Assembly: GCF_018143015.1 (NCBI RefSeq)
Contig: NC_054743.1
Span: forward strand, 30,901,934 to 30,965,933
DNA: 64,000 bases
Source of the DNA: Lytechinus variegatus
Lineage: Eukaryota > Echinodermata > Echinoidea > Temnopleuroida > Toxopneustidae
Direction: 5' to 3'
The position numbers were made by a program, and so were the translations under genes. Under the pieces are notes generated by a model. The model ran no database searches and was not told where the DNA came from. It saw only the letters and a program-made list of their open reading frames with translations. Each line of letters begins with the position of its first letter. The first letter of the stretch is position 1. This document shows, one piece after another, positions 45,189 to 57,623 of the stretch.

Positions 45189-45956
45189 TGGTAATGTTTA
45201 TTTCAGTAGCATTTGGAGAATGGAAAGTTAATAAACCAAGAAGTTGCCTTCAGGAAGATTTCATTCCTCTATTTGAACACTTTTAGTACTAAATACCAAT
45301 GGTGGATGCACCCGTCATTGGAACTCTGCTTATCTTTCACTTTGGAATTTAAGTTTATTTTTCAGATCAATTCTTTCATATTTCCCACAGTATTTTGTGG
45401 GTTCCTTGTTCCTTTCAAGTGTGTAAAGCATTGCTTACAACGGAAGACTGGAAAACCATGTCCAAAATAAATGAAACAAATGAATTTGTCAGAGCTGTCA
45501 ACCATTTGTGAAAGAATATTCTTTCTTTTTATCCTTTTTCCAAGCCTAAAATCATATTTTACTTCAAAATAGAATCATATTTCTTACAAGTTTCTTAATC
45601 ATATTCCTAGGGGAAAATCCTTCAAACATGTAATGTCACATTCCCCTTGAAAATCCAATAAAGCATAAAATCACTACTAACTGGTAGCACTAAGTTTTTA
45701 TCCATCCATGTACCGTACACAATTGATGTCTCCCAGTATGACGTATATTTATCCATAAAAACATACACTATTTTATCACCAGAAGGTATCAAAGCATAAA
45801 TCAAAAAGCCATTTACAAGTGTATTTTCAGTTTTTATGTTTTGTTATGGAAAAATCCTAAATATTTATCCAATCTCTGTTTGGTGAAGTGCTTGCATGCG
45901 GCAAGGTCATAAATAACATCCCAGCCACTCATTAACCATGTACATGTATAATCAAG

Positions 45957-46220
45957 AGGTGGTTTCAGACCGCCTCGAAGTTCGTCAGTTCCAGGTATTC
46001 TCTGATCGGGAAATTTACCCCGATCAGAAAATACCAGGTAATTTGCGCCTTGCCTGCTTATCAGACCATACTGCGCATGCTCGTAACTTCAGGAACTTAT
46101 CCCAAAGAGTATGTTTCGGGGCGGTGTGAATGCAGGAATAATCAATGGGTATTTTTTAGCCTAAAAAAGTTCTCGTAATTTAACAGGAATTATTATGATC
46201 GAGGCAGTTTGAAACCACCT
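45957..46220. mobile_element. AGGTGGTTTCAGACC MITE, uninterrupted copy
   Basis: AGGTGGTTTCAGACCGCCTC and GAGGCAGTTTGAAACCACCT are inverted ends. The interior includes CGATCAGAAAATACCAGGTA and CATACTGCGCATGCTCGTAA. At 264 bases it is an internally shortened relative of the element at 55506-58034, sharing both its ends. Confidence 0.8.
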
Positions 46221-46784
46221 ATTGCCTAAAAAGTAAAACACAGAGAGAAAATGTCAATAACACAATGTCAAATCAAAATAAATCTTCAAATTCTCATGTA
46301 TTTGCCTTTCACTGCATCCTCTTTGGAACCAAGCACCTTTTTATGACCAAGGAGTGTCCAAAGTTATGGAGCACTTCATGTGCATATTCTTTTGAGTCTG
46401 GGTGATTATGAGCTACATGTAAAAATGCATTTTTAAGAATTCTCAGATACAAGCTAATCTCCGATGGGTAAAAAAAATAATCAAAAGACGATTGGGAAGA
46501 GGGATGGAGACTGAATGGGTAAACCAAGACAATGGTACACGTAATGTAGCGCATTCATATGATACGCATGTAAATATCAGTCCTGAGAATACATTTATGC
46601 AAAAGAACACATGTTTCGGCTTCTTTCTGCTCAATTAAGAAACGTAAATGGAAATGAAAATGTGTATTCCTATGCAAGGTGAACCTACATGTAATGCAAA
46701 TACCAGCCAGAGACCCACAGTAGTTCAAAGTTGTCAATTAATTCTCATTACATGTACCTGCACATGCATGTTATGGGAACATTA

Positions 46785-46987
46785 CAGAGCTGCCAACCTA
46801 AACAGGAACATTTCAGTATTAATAAAGCTGAAAATCAGTATTTTGGTAAGGGAAATCAGTATTTTCAAAGAAATACCATACAACACATAAAACTGAAACT
46901 TTAGAAATCAGTATTTTGCATGAAACCATCAGTATTCTTCTCATTTTTCAGTACTAAATACAAAATCCATACTACTTGGCAGCTCTG
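46785..46987. mobile_element. MITE with CAGAGCTGCCAA ends
   Basis: CAGAGCTGCCAACCTAAA and TACTTGGCAGCTCTG are inverted. The interior repeats AAATCAGTATTTT four times. 203 bases, non-coding. Confidence 0.7.
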
Positions 46988-47027
46988 ACATTAGCATGTA
47001 CTTGTTTGCAGTTTTTGTTGTACAGTG

Positions 47028-47163
47028 ATGTTTCATAAAACTTGTTACAATAACAGATTTTCAGTAGTTGACGGTTATTATTGGTACTGAAAATGAAATT
47101 CTTCATTCTGATTTGCTGATAGTTAACTTTTTATAGAAATAGTGCGTTTATGAGACGGGACCC
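47028..47163. mobile_element. Short MITE related to the one at 29169
   Basis: TTTCATAAAACTTGTTACAA at the left and GCGTTTATGAGACGGGACCC at the right are inverted. The interior CTGATTTGCTGATAGTTAAC resembles CTGATTGGCTGATGCTAAAT of the copy at 29169-29296. Diverged ends, non-coding. Confidence 0.45.
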
Positions 47164-47237
47164 TGAGGCTGTGATCTAAAGTAGATGTGAAAATGTTAAA
47201 AATGCACAGTCTGACTGAAAATGTATTTTGCTGCTTA

Positions 47238-47660
47238 GACACAGTTCTCTCTACCTTCCTAAAAGCGAATAGTGGAAACTAGTTGATGTGTTATGAGAAC
47301 AGTCAAAGCAGTCTTGGAAGCGATCTTCCAAACTGGTTCATAAACCACCTTGCGATGTGGTTTTTGAGAATGCTTTGCCTCGTTCATCTGGTACGTAAGT
47401 GAGGACACAACTGTTCTTTGGGAAAAAGGAAGGAAGGAATTTTGAGCATGCTACTCCACTGTGTGTAGAATGCCTACGCTGTGGTTTTGAATTTTACGCG
47501 AAATCTGTCATCTCACTGAGAGTTTTCCCATAGCAACAAGATCGCTTTATGTGATTTTGAAAACCACTTTCATGTGATCAAATGAGAATGCTACATGTAG
47601 CAAAGCAGGCAAAGTGATCTTCCAAACTGGTTTCCAGAAAAATTACACATGCAGTTTTAG
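47238..47660. mobile_element. ~440-bp TIR element, copy 2 of 3 (diverged)
   Basis: GACACAGTTCTCTCTACCTT opens it, and AACCACCTTGCGATGTGG, ATGCTACTCCACTGTGTG and GATCTTCCAAACTGGTTTCC follow in the same order as the copies at 44336 and 63162. The right end is worn. Confidence 0.6.
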
Positions 47661-49059
47661 ACATTGTCAAATACCTCTATGCCATTTTGTGGTAAGGGGG
47701 GGGGGGTAGCAGAAGTGTACAAAAACACTTTAAACTTGTGATGAAATTGGTGTCTTGTACACTGTACATACGTGTACACACATCTCAACCAATCCCATCC
47801 CCCTGTATTTTTGTACACAATACTACATGTACCTCCATTCAATAAAATACATGTACTATCAAGATCAGAACCCTGAAAAGAAAACCTACACAGATGGTGG
47901 ACACCTTAATAATTAATCCCCTCCACAGCAAATTAATTACCCTATATTCTTTAATAAGTAGAAGCCGTTCCCTACTCCCCGGCTCTGAAATGAGTAATCA
48001 TCAAGGGTTGTAGTACACCAAAGTCGCACGTGCTGACATTTATCATGGAAAGGTATAAATATTTAATGGAAAGAAAAGTCAATATTTCAATACCAGACTT
48101 CCACAACAAGTCACGGTGAAATTTCATTTTTTATCAAATTTGGATAGCACGACCCACTATTACCATGGGATAGGATAGCAAATGGGAGAGAGAGAGAGCA
48201 GTAAAATGGGGGAAGTTCAGTGGCTGAGGAGGGCTAATTGGAAGGAATTCTCTATCACCTGCCGGTAATCATAATAATTTGAAGCTGGGAAGGGTGTTGG
48301 GGGTACTTGTTGAAAGCACATATTGACATTTCTTCGATGGGAGGAATTATGAAAGGTCATCAAAATTGTGATTAAGATTGAGATTTGAAATAAAAGGAAC
48401 TGACAGTGAAAGACACTACATGTACATGTAGGCCTACATTCCAACAGAGATGTGTACATAAAATGTAGAAAATTTCAAAATGGTACATTTCATCAATGAT
48501 GTATTCCATTGCACCTTTTGTTTCTGGAGTAGGAATGAATTACTGATTATCAGAGCTTGGGTATTCTGTACAAAACATCAGTTGCCACTTGCCAGCAAGA
48601 TCTTTACAGAGTTCAGTTGGCCTTGTGCATTTAAGGTAAACACATGTAGATCAGTGAGCCTGTGGATCCAGAGACACGTAAAAATTATGATCAGAAACAT
48701 CCAATACACTTAGTACACATGTATGCATGTACATTGTTGTATGTACACGTACACTTCTTGTACCGTGTACAGACCATGTACATGTACATGCATGCGAACC
48801 CATCCTCAACCCCCCCCCCCCCCCCCCCACCACCCTTCCTCCTCTGTGCCTGACAAACTTGTCTTTATGACTATAAGAACCATGTTTGGAAGCCCTAGAC
48901 TATCCAACACGTCACACACCTTGGGAAGGCTGGGTCAATACCAGGCATTTACCAATCAATTCAATATTTACATTTCACCATGAGAGAAGGTGACAGGTGC
49001 CAATGTTCCAATTTGAACGAGACTGTGAATTATTGCCATTAAAGAAAGTACATTGTATG
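47661..49059. other. GOPC intron, low-complexity runs
   Basis: It contains a G run at about 47697, TGTACATG-rich stretches at 48710-48790 and a run of about 20 C at about 48809. No gene or classified repeat was recognised. Confidence 0.4.
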
Positions 49060-49629
49060 TACACTCCCCTCCAAAAGTTTGGGAACACCTGCCTTCAGTG
49101 TATGTTTTTTTCAAACTTTGATAGACTTTACTGAAGCTAAGCCTCATAGTACAGCTGTATTTTTGTCTTAAATTGAAGGCTATACACCAGTGTACATTTT
49201 ATCATCGATTCAAACAAATTAAAAGCTCTTAGGAGACGTGCAGCTGCCAACTGCCAAGGTGGGCAGGCTATCAATCAAGATGGCATTCTCTAAAAAATGC
49301 TAACTTCTTTTAACATTGTTCTGTTTGGGGTTCTACTCTGAAATTTTTCCCATTATTTTGTGATGTCCTCAGAATTTGTTGCTCAGTATTGTTCATAAGA
49401 CAGTTAATTTATGGAAATCTGCATCTTTATCCTGGAAAACTGACATCTGAACTTGACAAATTCCTAATCCTTTTATAAAGAAAATCCATGAAAGTGGAGT
49501 TGACATCAGTGCAATTCGAAATTCATGAACTCAAAAGTTATTGAGAGTTTTTTACACTTATTCCAGTGCACCTTCATTCATTTTGCCTATTCAGTTTTTC
49601 TTAGTCAGAAGTCAGTCACAAAATTAAAA

Positions 49630-51245
49630 TAGGCTAAGACAAGACAGCTTTCTTTGGAAACACGTCAGTCAATTGTAGTTTTGAGGAAAGAAGGCTACTC
49701 GATGCGAGAAATAGCCAGGAAACTCAAGATCAGTATCCATGCTGTTCACTACAGCCTGAAATGCAAAGAGGCCACTGGGTCTAATAGGGACAGTAGACGA
49801 AGTGGTAGGCCAAAACAACATGTCCTGCTGAGATTAATACATTCGGGTGAGCAGTCTACGCAACCGTTGCCTGACTTGCCCACAGATTACAGCTGACCTC
49901 AACAACACCCATGAGATGCCTGTATGTTCTTCAAATGTTAGAAGACGCGTCTCTGTGAAGCAGGACTGATGGGCCGTGTGGCTTCAAGGAAACCACTCCT
50001 CAAAGAAAAGAACCGGAAGAAAAGGCTTGCTTGTGCTAGCAAGCATAAAGACTGGTCTTTGGAGCAGTGGCAGAAGGTTCTTTGGTGTGACGAATCAAAG
50101 TTTGAGGTGTTTGGCAGCAAGCGAAGTACCTATGTGAGATGGAGAAAGGGAAAAAAGATGCTACCCCAGTGCATCAAGCCAACTGTGAAACATGGTGGTG
50201 GTAACGTCATGGTTTGGGGTCGCTTTGGTGCAGGAAAGGTAGGTAGCTTGCACAGAGTAGAGGGTATCCTCAACCAGCACTGCTATCATTCAATCCTACA
50301 ACGGAAGGCCATCCCTTCTGGGAAACGCCTGATCGGAGAAGGATTCGCTTTCCAGCTAGACAATGACCCACAACACACGTCAAGTACAGTCCGACCTCTC
50401 TTATCCGGCCTCCCCTTATCCGGATCTCTCTATTATCCGGACGCACGCTTGCCGAGATTTTTTTTTATTTATTTTTTTAATCTAGTATCGGTACGTGAGG
50501 AAATGAGATCTCAATCTAAACTCAATCCTATACGTAAACTCACTTTGATTCCATATATTTCCCAACATAGTCACCCTACACCAAACATATTTTTCATGAA
50601 TATATCTCACCCAAATCACTAAAAGAACTTTAGGAATAATAATTTCCAGTAAATCAGGGTGCAGCGCAAACATTTCATCACGTTTGTCTTTTTGCTTTCG
50701 CGGGAAAAACATAACACATCTCTTGCTAGCTAACTTTAGGCCTCAATACGGACAGCGCCATCTAGCATGTTTGAGCCTACAGTCAGTGTAACAATGGCTG
50801 ACATCGCGAAGCTGCGATACCCGCCGCGATGATCTAATTTTAAAACTTGGTTTCATCGAGTCATTCTCTTTCTTTCGAGGTATGCTCGATGTATACCTCA
50901 GTCATTTTAGCAGGTAAATTATCCAAGAGTTTTGGCCATCGATCGATTTAATTTCCATAAAAACAATGCCTATAACTTGCACTGACTCTGCAGTGAATAT
51001 TGTCTTTACCGTACGCCCACTACAATAGTGTACCGGTAGCTACCGCCGGTGGCCTGGGGAGGCAGTCGGCAGCGCAGCTGTGTGTATTTAATATTGGGTC
51101 TCCCAGATCCGGATAAATCCCTTATCCGGATTGGTGCTGGTCCCAACGTGTCCGGATAAGAGAGGTCGGACTGTATATGCAAAGACTACTTGAAGAAAAA
51201 GGAAGAGAAACAAGTCCTGGAAATCATGGATTGGCCGCCCCAGTA
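49630..51245 (+). pseudogene. Tc1 transposase remnant
   Basis: Frame 1 (about 49636-49896) encodes the paired-type DNA-binding region: AKTRQLSLETRQSIVVLRKE, then GYSMREIARKLKISIHAVHY and SGRPKQ; a TAG stands where the initiator Met would be expected. After a frame break the catalytic domain begins (49969 on): SLEQWQKVLWCDESKFEVFG holds the first Asp, HGGGNVMVWGRF the usual motif, and FQLDNDPQHTSS the second Asp. The pogo-like insert follows at once. The frame resumes as CKDYLKKKEEKQVLEIMDWP and stops at PPQ, where SPDLNPIE should supply the catalytic Glu. That end appears deleted, so the enzyme is dead. Confidence 0.9.
50387..51173. mobile_element. pogo/Tigger-like MITE inside Tc1 transposase
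   Basis: CAGTCCGACCTCTCTTATCC and GGATAAGAGAGGTCGGACTG are perfect inverted ends, flanked by TA at 50385 and 51174. The CAGT tip with TA duplication is characteristic of the pogo/Tigger branch. Additional CTTATCCGGA words sit inside both ends. 787 bases with no transposase frame. It interrupts the HTSS codons of the host transposase, so it is younger than that Tc1 copy. Confidence 0.85.
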
Positions 51246-51733
51246 ACCAGTAAATAAATGAGTTTCCATGATCAAGAAAAAAAACCTGACGCCCTTTTGA
51301 TTGTTATTGTGGATATTTAAAAGAAATATATGATTTATTGTCTTTTACGTTTATACAATAAAATTTATTTAATTTTTTTCCATATCAGTGGAACACTGAG
51401 TATTGTTAAATTTTATTTTTGTGTCTGACTTCTGACTAGGAAAAGGAAAAATGAATGAAGTTGCACATGTATTATTGTAAAAGCTCTGAATAACTGCAAT
51501 AACTGCATGTTATAAAATAAGTTAGCATTTTGAGAGAATGCCATCTTGACTGGTAGCCAGCCATTTAAGAGTATAAATTTGTTTGAATCAATAACAAAAT
51601 TTACACTGCTGTATAATCACTTTAAAACAAAAATTCAACTGTGCTATGAGCCCGAATATCAACAAAGTCTACCAAGTATATAGAAAAACACACACTGAAT
51701 GCAGGTGTTCCCAAACTTTTGGAGGGGAGTGTA

Positions 51734-52666
51734 GTTGCAGCATACAATTATTTCATTGAGAGTCTTTAAAAATCAAGGTTTACTGCCACCATATTATCAT
51801 AGATCTAGAACATTGAAATTAGCTTATCTTTGTGAAATCATGATATCTTAGCTGAAAATGATAATTCTGATGATTACTAGTATCACACACAAAAAGACAT
51901 GTGACACTGTTTATTATTGCTTCGAAAAATATCAGAAATTTTAAGAAATTTTGTGTTTACTTTGCCCATTTCTCAGCACAATTACACAGTTTTTCCCAGT
52001 GCCATTGGGACATTTTTTTTTATTTTACATACAAAGACTTGGGTGGTCATTAATTTATTGGATTCAGCTTGAACTCGTTTTTGGATCCTTACCACAACTG
52101 GCATTTACCTTTCAAATAGAAAACATCCTACTACCTGTATTATGGGTGTGAAATGTATGAGATGGATCAGAGGTAATGGAGCTTCAAGGATGCTACATGA
52201 CATTCATATATTTGCCAATTCGGTAGAATTTATAATTTAAGTGCTACTTATCTACCAAAGTGCTTCATTTCATAGCCATGTACATGTACATGGATGATTG
52301 TCATAATGAAGGTTTAAACAGAATGAAAATGTGTGTGCAGTTCAGTGTATTAACTGTGCAGATTTTCAAAACAATATAGATTTTCACTGAATCTTGTCAT
52401 GTACATGTAGTTTCCACTTTCTTATTTTGGTATATGCTATCTAATAGAACTTTCAGATCATGTACATGCACCTACATGTACATTTTACACACATCTAGTT
52501 TTTTGTACATGAAGGGGTTCTTCCTTTGCGAAACAAACATGTACATGTAGGACTCGAATGAACTAGAAAACTACATTTATCTGGATCTAGTTTCCTATTC
52601 AGAGGCACAGCTAGAGAATTACACGTATTACACGGAGAAATACATATGTATGATGAGAATAGATGA
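51734..52666. other. GOPC intron, TACATGTA-rich
   Basis: AT-rich intron with many CATGTACATG and ACATGTA words (52280-52560). No gene or typed repeat was recognised. Confidence 0.4.
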
Positions 52667-54459
52667 GGTCATGCGTCATGAGCTCGCCCCCCAAAAAGGG
52701 TGGTGCTGTTACATACTTTTGCTTCGTGCTATATATTCTTAATTATTTTCAAAACCATAGAGGCTATTCCAACAAATTTTGTATCATTTTAAATTTGAAT
52801 TAATAAGGCAATAGCCTGGAAAGTTTCATTGCCATAGTCTTTATAGAACTTAAGTTATAGCTCTCAAAAGTCAGGACACCAGAGGTGATGAGGGGTGGTG
52901 CCGGAAGCGGCTGCCCCGGAAGCGGCGCCGCCTGTACAAAGTCAATGGGAAAACGCAATTTTTGTGCAATTTTTGGGAAAACATCAATATTTTTGTCAAA
53001 ACTTGGCCTAAACCTACAAACTTGGTATCAAATTAAAGCTAACATACTCTACTGTCTAATGATTGAAAATTAGGTTTGGCCATGTCATAGACCTGTGTGA
53101 TAAGGTTGAAACATAAAAATCTGATAAATTTGCAATGTCTTAATTTTGACATTTCATCCGGATTGACACATATTTGAATGACAGTTATTGTTAGCACTAA
53201 ACTTGCATCAATTACAAAAAAAAACACTTCCTACAATTCTGAGGGGATGAAAATACTGCTCAGTATTAAGGCAAATCATCCAAATTATTAACTGACAAAG
53301 GTCAATGACCTTCAAACATCCAGAAAATGTGTTACGAATTTTAGAAGGTTTAGCATTATTTTCTTAAAAGCACCAAGTTTGTACATCTTCACTGATGTCT
53401 TATTACACATTCATGTATACATATTTCACTAAATACTGTACACAAATAAATACTAAATACTGAATACTAAATACACATCATACCAAAGGACTGCATACTA
53501 TATTTTGGCTTTGAACTCATCAAAACCCGCCATGGCTTTAAACTATCAAACACAGACTATGTGGATATAATGTGTGCAATTGCACTTTAGAAACTTCTTT
53601 CATGAAGCTGCAGTAGTCATATAAATTTATGTATGTTTGTACATGTACATACAGCATCTGCAAACTTGTTTCAGTCTTTACTCCTGAACCTATAGACATT
53701 GTCTCTTGCATGTCATCATCACTTTAATAGCAGATCATTGTAATAAGAGCCTTGGTAAGCAAATTGTGTAACTTACATTTCAGTTGCTACTTTTCCTTTG
53801 AATTGTTTACATGTACATGTATGTACCTACATGTACTATCAATTCCTTTTAAAATGTTAATAACTTACAAATTCTGATGTACATGTACAAGGCAAAGAAA
53901 ACCCAACAAATGTTGGTATTGCAAGCATTATAACACCATTAGTATACGATTCCTGAAACGCATGAATTTGGGGGGCTTAAGTTGGGGTCAATTTTCAGAT
54001 CATTAATTGAACATGAACCCTACACAATTATATATCATTGGCAAAAGAAGCTGCTGAAAACTGCTTATCTAAAAAAAGAGCCAATGGAGTAAATTAGAGA
54101 GTCAAAAGGGGCCTAAGCTTTCGATCCTAGCAGAATCTTCTTCGCAGGCAAAATGACGAACATATAAAGTGGAACAACCATAATATAGACCACGGACATT
54201 CAACAGCAACACTGAAAACAGGGAGACAAAAGGGGCATTAGTGAGAAGAGATGACCAATCAGGTTAATGAAGGGGATGAAAGAAAAGGAGTATGCAGACA
54301 CAAAGGGAAGTTAGTGTACTGTAATTAAGGCCAAAGAAAGACCTCAAGCCTAGAGGGATTAAGGTATGAGGCAGATAAATGTTTTTAAAGTTGAAAGTGC
54401 ATCGCGAAAGCAAAATTCTCAATGTAACGCAAAAGGGGGCAACCTCATGACGCATGACC
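52667..54459. mobile_element. Possible 1.8-kb element with GGTCATGCGTCATGAG ends
   Basis: GGTCATGCGTCATGAG (52667-52682) and CTCATGACGCATGACC (54444-54459) are perfect inverted 16-mers, and weaker inverted similarity continues inward (GCCCCCCAAAAAGGG with AAAAGGGGGCAACC; TTTTGCTTCGTGC with GCGAAAGCAAAA). No transposase was found. A minus-strand 66-codon frame at the right end has no known motif. No target duplication was established. Confidence 0.45.
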
Positions 54460-55295
54460 ATATATATCTTAGGGTTGGCTTTGAATGACTCTATAGATTT
54501 CTAGGGGATACATATTCCGAGATATTATCCTTAAAAATAATGAGCACAACAATTTTCCATGCATGTAAGCAACAAAATCTTGAATTTTCTTTTCTTCGCC
54601 ACAGGCAACCAGGGAAGTGCTTTTTCAAACAGGCATTACTGTAATGCGTATATCTAGATAGATACTGTGCAGTACATGTAGTATGGTATGCTAGTCAAGC
54701 ACAGGTTCATCAATTCCTAGCTTTAAGGAGAAGTTCACCCTGAAAAAAATTTGTTGTAAAAAAAGCAGAGAAAAATGAATATCAATTTTCAATAGTTCGT
54801 GAACAGTTATCTTTTATTTTCTTTTTAGGAGCGGGTGTGAAAAAAATTGTGTACTATAGTACAGGTGCATAAAAAAAACATTTTCAATTTTCTGAGAAAA
54901 GGATATTTCATTGATTTTTTACATCTACATGTAATGTACATACATGTACATGAACAATATACTTGTAGGAATGCTGCTCGCACATCACATCAAATTATAT
55001 CAATTTAATACTGGATTACAAACTACATGTAAAAACTTTTTTATTCTCATATGGATTTTCCTCAAACCTTCCCAATATCTTATTTTTTTTAATTTTTACA
55101 ATAAACTTTATGTCAGACTGAAAGTCTAATTGTAGCATACTGTATGTCGGCCTACTGATTTAAAACTTAGGGTAATCACATTCACAAGACAAACTTGTGA
55201 GATGTTCTGGCTTCAAAAATATACTTGGCGGTGATGAGTCAGAAACTCTGGTTGCTTCGCTGATCCTGCTAATTCAATCCTGCTCAGTTTGTTTA
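54460..55295. other. GOPC intron; one orphan MITE-like end
   Basis: CTTTAAGGAGAAGTTCACCC at 54721 followed by TGAAAAAAA resembles the end of TTAA-type MITEs elsewhere in this window, but no partner end was found. The rest is AT-rich with no gene. Confidence 0.35.
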
Positions 55296-55500
55296 CTGTA
55301 AAAACATGGATCTCATTTAGCAAATTAGTATGTGTCTGCTTCATTTTGCACCTAATTCACACTGTCAATTGACATTGTCTGGTGACATTTCAAACTTGTC
55401 ATGAATCCACTATTCGAAGCAACCCCAAAAATATTAATTGATAGGAAGTACATGTACAGTATCTTTCAGTTTAATTGCTTTCAAACATAATTATCAATAA
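55296..55500 (+). repeat. ~200-bp direct repeat, copy 1
   Basis: AAAACATGGATCTCATTTA, AATGTCAATTGACATTGTCT-like sequence (here CACTGTCAATTGACATTGTC), TGGTGACATTTCAAACTTGT and AATATTAATTGATAGGAAGT match 60992-61195 in order and orientation. Inverted ends, a poly-A tail and coding motifs are all lacking, so its nature (segmental duplication or unknown repeat) is open. Confidence 0.65.
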
Positions 55501-55586
55501 ACAATAGGTGGTTTCAGACCGCCTCGAAGTTCGTCAGTTCCAGGTATTCTCTGATCGGGAAATTTACCCCGATCAGAAAATACCTG

Positions 55587-57623
55587 GGGCAGTATTCTGA
55601 AAACGTTCTTATCTTAATTTTGTTCTTATCTACATGTACGTCATGATCTCAAATTGGTATTCTGAAAACGTTCTTATTTTTTTCTTATCTTTTGTTCTTA
55701 TCTTTTTCTTATCTTGCTTTCCATCCTATGTTGAGCGCGTAAATTTACCACTCGCGCATATAATACAAAAGTGCGCGAAAAAGATAAGAACAAATTAAGA
55801 TAAGTGGTATTCTGAAAACGTTGTTATCTTTTTTCTTTCTTATCTTTCACGGTATTTAAGATAATATTTAAGATAGCTAGAGGGTTATCACATCTCACGA
55901 TGTCCACGCTTTTTCTTGCTCAAAATCGATGGCCACTAGTAGTAATAAGTATACCCACAAGTATTACTCCCACCATTTCTTTCATTCACCCTTTATTTTG
56001 CCCGTCTCTTTTTTCTATCCCTTATTTCTTTTTTTTTCTTCCTTTCTATCTGTCTGTCTTTCTTCTTTTCTATCTGTCTTTCTATCTGTATGTCTTTCTT
56101 CTTTTCTTTCATTCTTCATTTATATCTTTTCTTTTGTTCTGTTTAAATCTTTTAGTTTCTTTTTTTTCTTTTGCTTTGTTTCATTTATACTTCATCTTTC
56201 TTTCATTTTTATTTTCCCTTTTCGTTTTATCCCTTTCTTATTTCTTTATACCTACTTAGTCTTTTTCTGATTTTCCCCCTTTTTCTCTTCCTTTTCTTTC
56301 TTTATTCCTTCACCTTTTTGTCATCTTTTTATTTTTCTTCCTTATTTTTTCGTCCATTCTTTCGTTTTTATATATGCTTTTCCTTTTTGTTTCTTTCTTC
56401 CTTCACTTTTTTGTTATCTTTTTATTTTTCTTCCATTCTTTAGTTTTTATATATGCTTTTCCTTTTTTATTCATTCATTTTATTTCCCCCCCCTGATGCT
56501 TCCTTCCTTTTAATAATTCTAAATTTTTCTTTCTTAATTTATTTTATTTCTGCTTTCTGAAATTTTTGTGTTTTTTTTACTTTCTTTTTTTTTCTTTATT
56601 TCGTCGCTTATTCTTTTTTCGTTCGTTCTTTATTTACATTTTTTCTTTAATTTGTTTCTTCTCTCTGTCTTTCTTCTCTTAACTCTTTATTTTCCCTTTT
56701 TGTTTTTTTTCTTTTTCTTTCTTTCTTTCTTTCTTTGAATTTACCTTTCTTTCCTTTATCTTTTTGTAGTCCTTCATGTTTGCGTTAATTTTCCTTTCAT
56801 TTTTTCTCTCTCAATTTTATTTCTTTGTTTCATTTTCCTTTTTTTCTCTTCCTTCACTTTGTACATTTTTATTACCTTTTTCTCCTTTTTTTCTTTCTAA
56901 CTTTCTTTTATTCGTTTTTTAGACTTTTCTTCTTTTTCGGTTCCTTGTTACTTTTTTATCTTTTTAGTTTGACCTTTTTCTTTTTTTGTGTGTGTTCCTT
57001 TTAGTTTCTTTCTTTTTTTTCCATTTTTGTTCCTTCACTTTATCATTGATAATTGTTTTATTTCTTTCTTCCTTTTCCTTCTTTTATTCATTCTATTTTT
57101 CTTTTTTTATTTTAAGTCCTTTTTTATTTCTTTCTTTCGTTTACTCTTTATTTTTTCATTATTTTCTGCTTTGTTCCTTTCATCTTTTTTTCTGCTTCAT
57201 TCTGACCCCTTTCTATCTTCTTACTTTCTTTCTTCATATTTTATTCTTTATTCGTACCTGCTTTATTTACTTTTTCTTTCTTTATTTTGTGCACGTGGAC
57301 GTCTCGAAATAATAAAATCAGTCATTGCGTATAAAATGCCTATTTCGCGCAATGCGCCAGAAACGGTGAACGCGCAGCGCCCATATTCTCTTCACATAAG
57401 GAACGCTTCTATTGGTTAAACTGCCAATATAAAGCGCATTTTGATTGGTAAAATCTTAAAAATGGGCGTTTTGGAGATAAGAAGGGGGCAGTCCTTACAG
57501 AGATAAGAACGCGTTAAGAAGATTTTCAGAATACCGATTTGCAATGATTTTAGCGTCTTCTTATCTCAGTGAGATAAGATAAAAGATAAGAACAAAGATA
57601 AGAACGTTTTCAGAATACCACCC
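55587..57623. mobile_element. Harbinger-like TIR element filled by pyrimidine tract
   Basis: GGGCAGTATTCTGAAAACGT followed by TCTTATC, and GATAAGAACGTTTTCAGAATACCACCC at the other end, are inverted with two mismatches. CTG before the left end and CAG after the right end fit the CWG 3-base target of some PIF/Harbinger elements; this class call is inference. TTCTTATCT/AGATAAGAA words repeat inside both ends. The middle is about 1.3 kb of pyrimidine-rich sequence. No transposase. Confidence 0.65.
55985..57290. repeat. ~1.3-kb T/C-rich tract
   Basis: Almost all T and C (TTTCTTTC, CTTCCTTC, TTTTATTT words). The long Phe/Leu/Ser frames on the plus strand are composition artefacts. It sits within the Harbinger-like element, nowhere touching the host MITE. 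Confidence 0.85.

Larger units (their letters stand above)
49062..51731 (+). mobile_element. Tc1/mariner element with long TIRs, inactive
   Basis: The ends CACTCCCCTCCAAAAGTTTG and the reverse at 51731 are flanked by TA on both sides (49060-49061, 51732-51733), the Tc1/mariner target. Inverted similarity is not limited to the tips: CAAGATGGCATTCTCT and CTTAGTCAGAAGTCAG at about 49277 and 49601 recur inverted at about 51548 and 51425, so the arms are several hundred bases. Inside is a broken transposase (49620-51245) interrupted by a pogo-like element at 50387-51173. Removing that insert leaves a Tc1 of about 1.9 kb. It lies in the large GOPC intron. Confidence 0.9.

Noticed and set aside
55900-57420. 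Several plus-strand Phe/Leu-rich frames up to 143 codons resembling membrane proteins
   Set aside because: They arise from the T/C-rich tract inside the Harbinger-like element and carry no domain.
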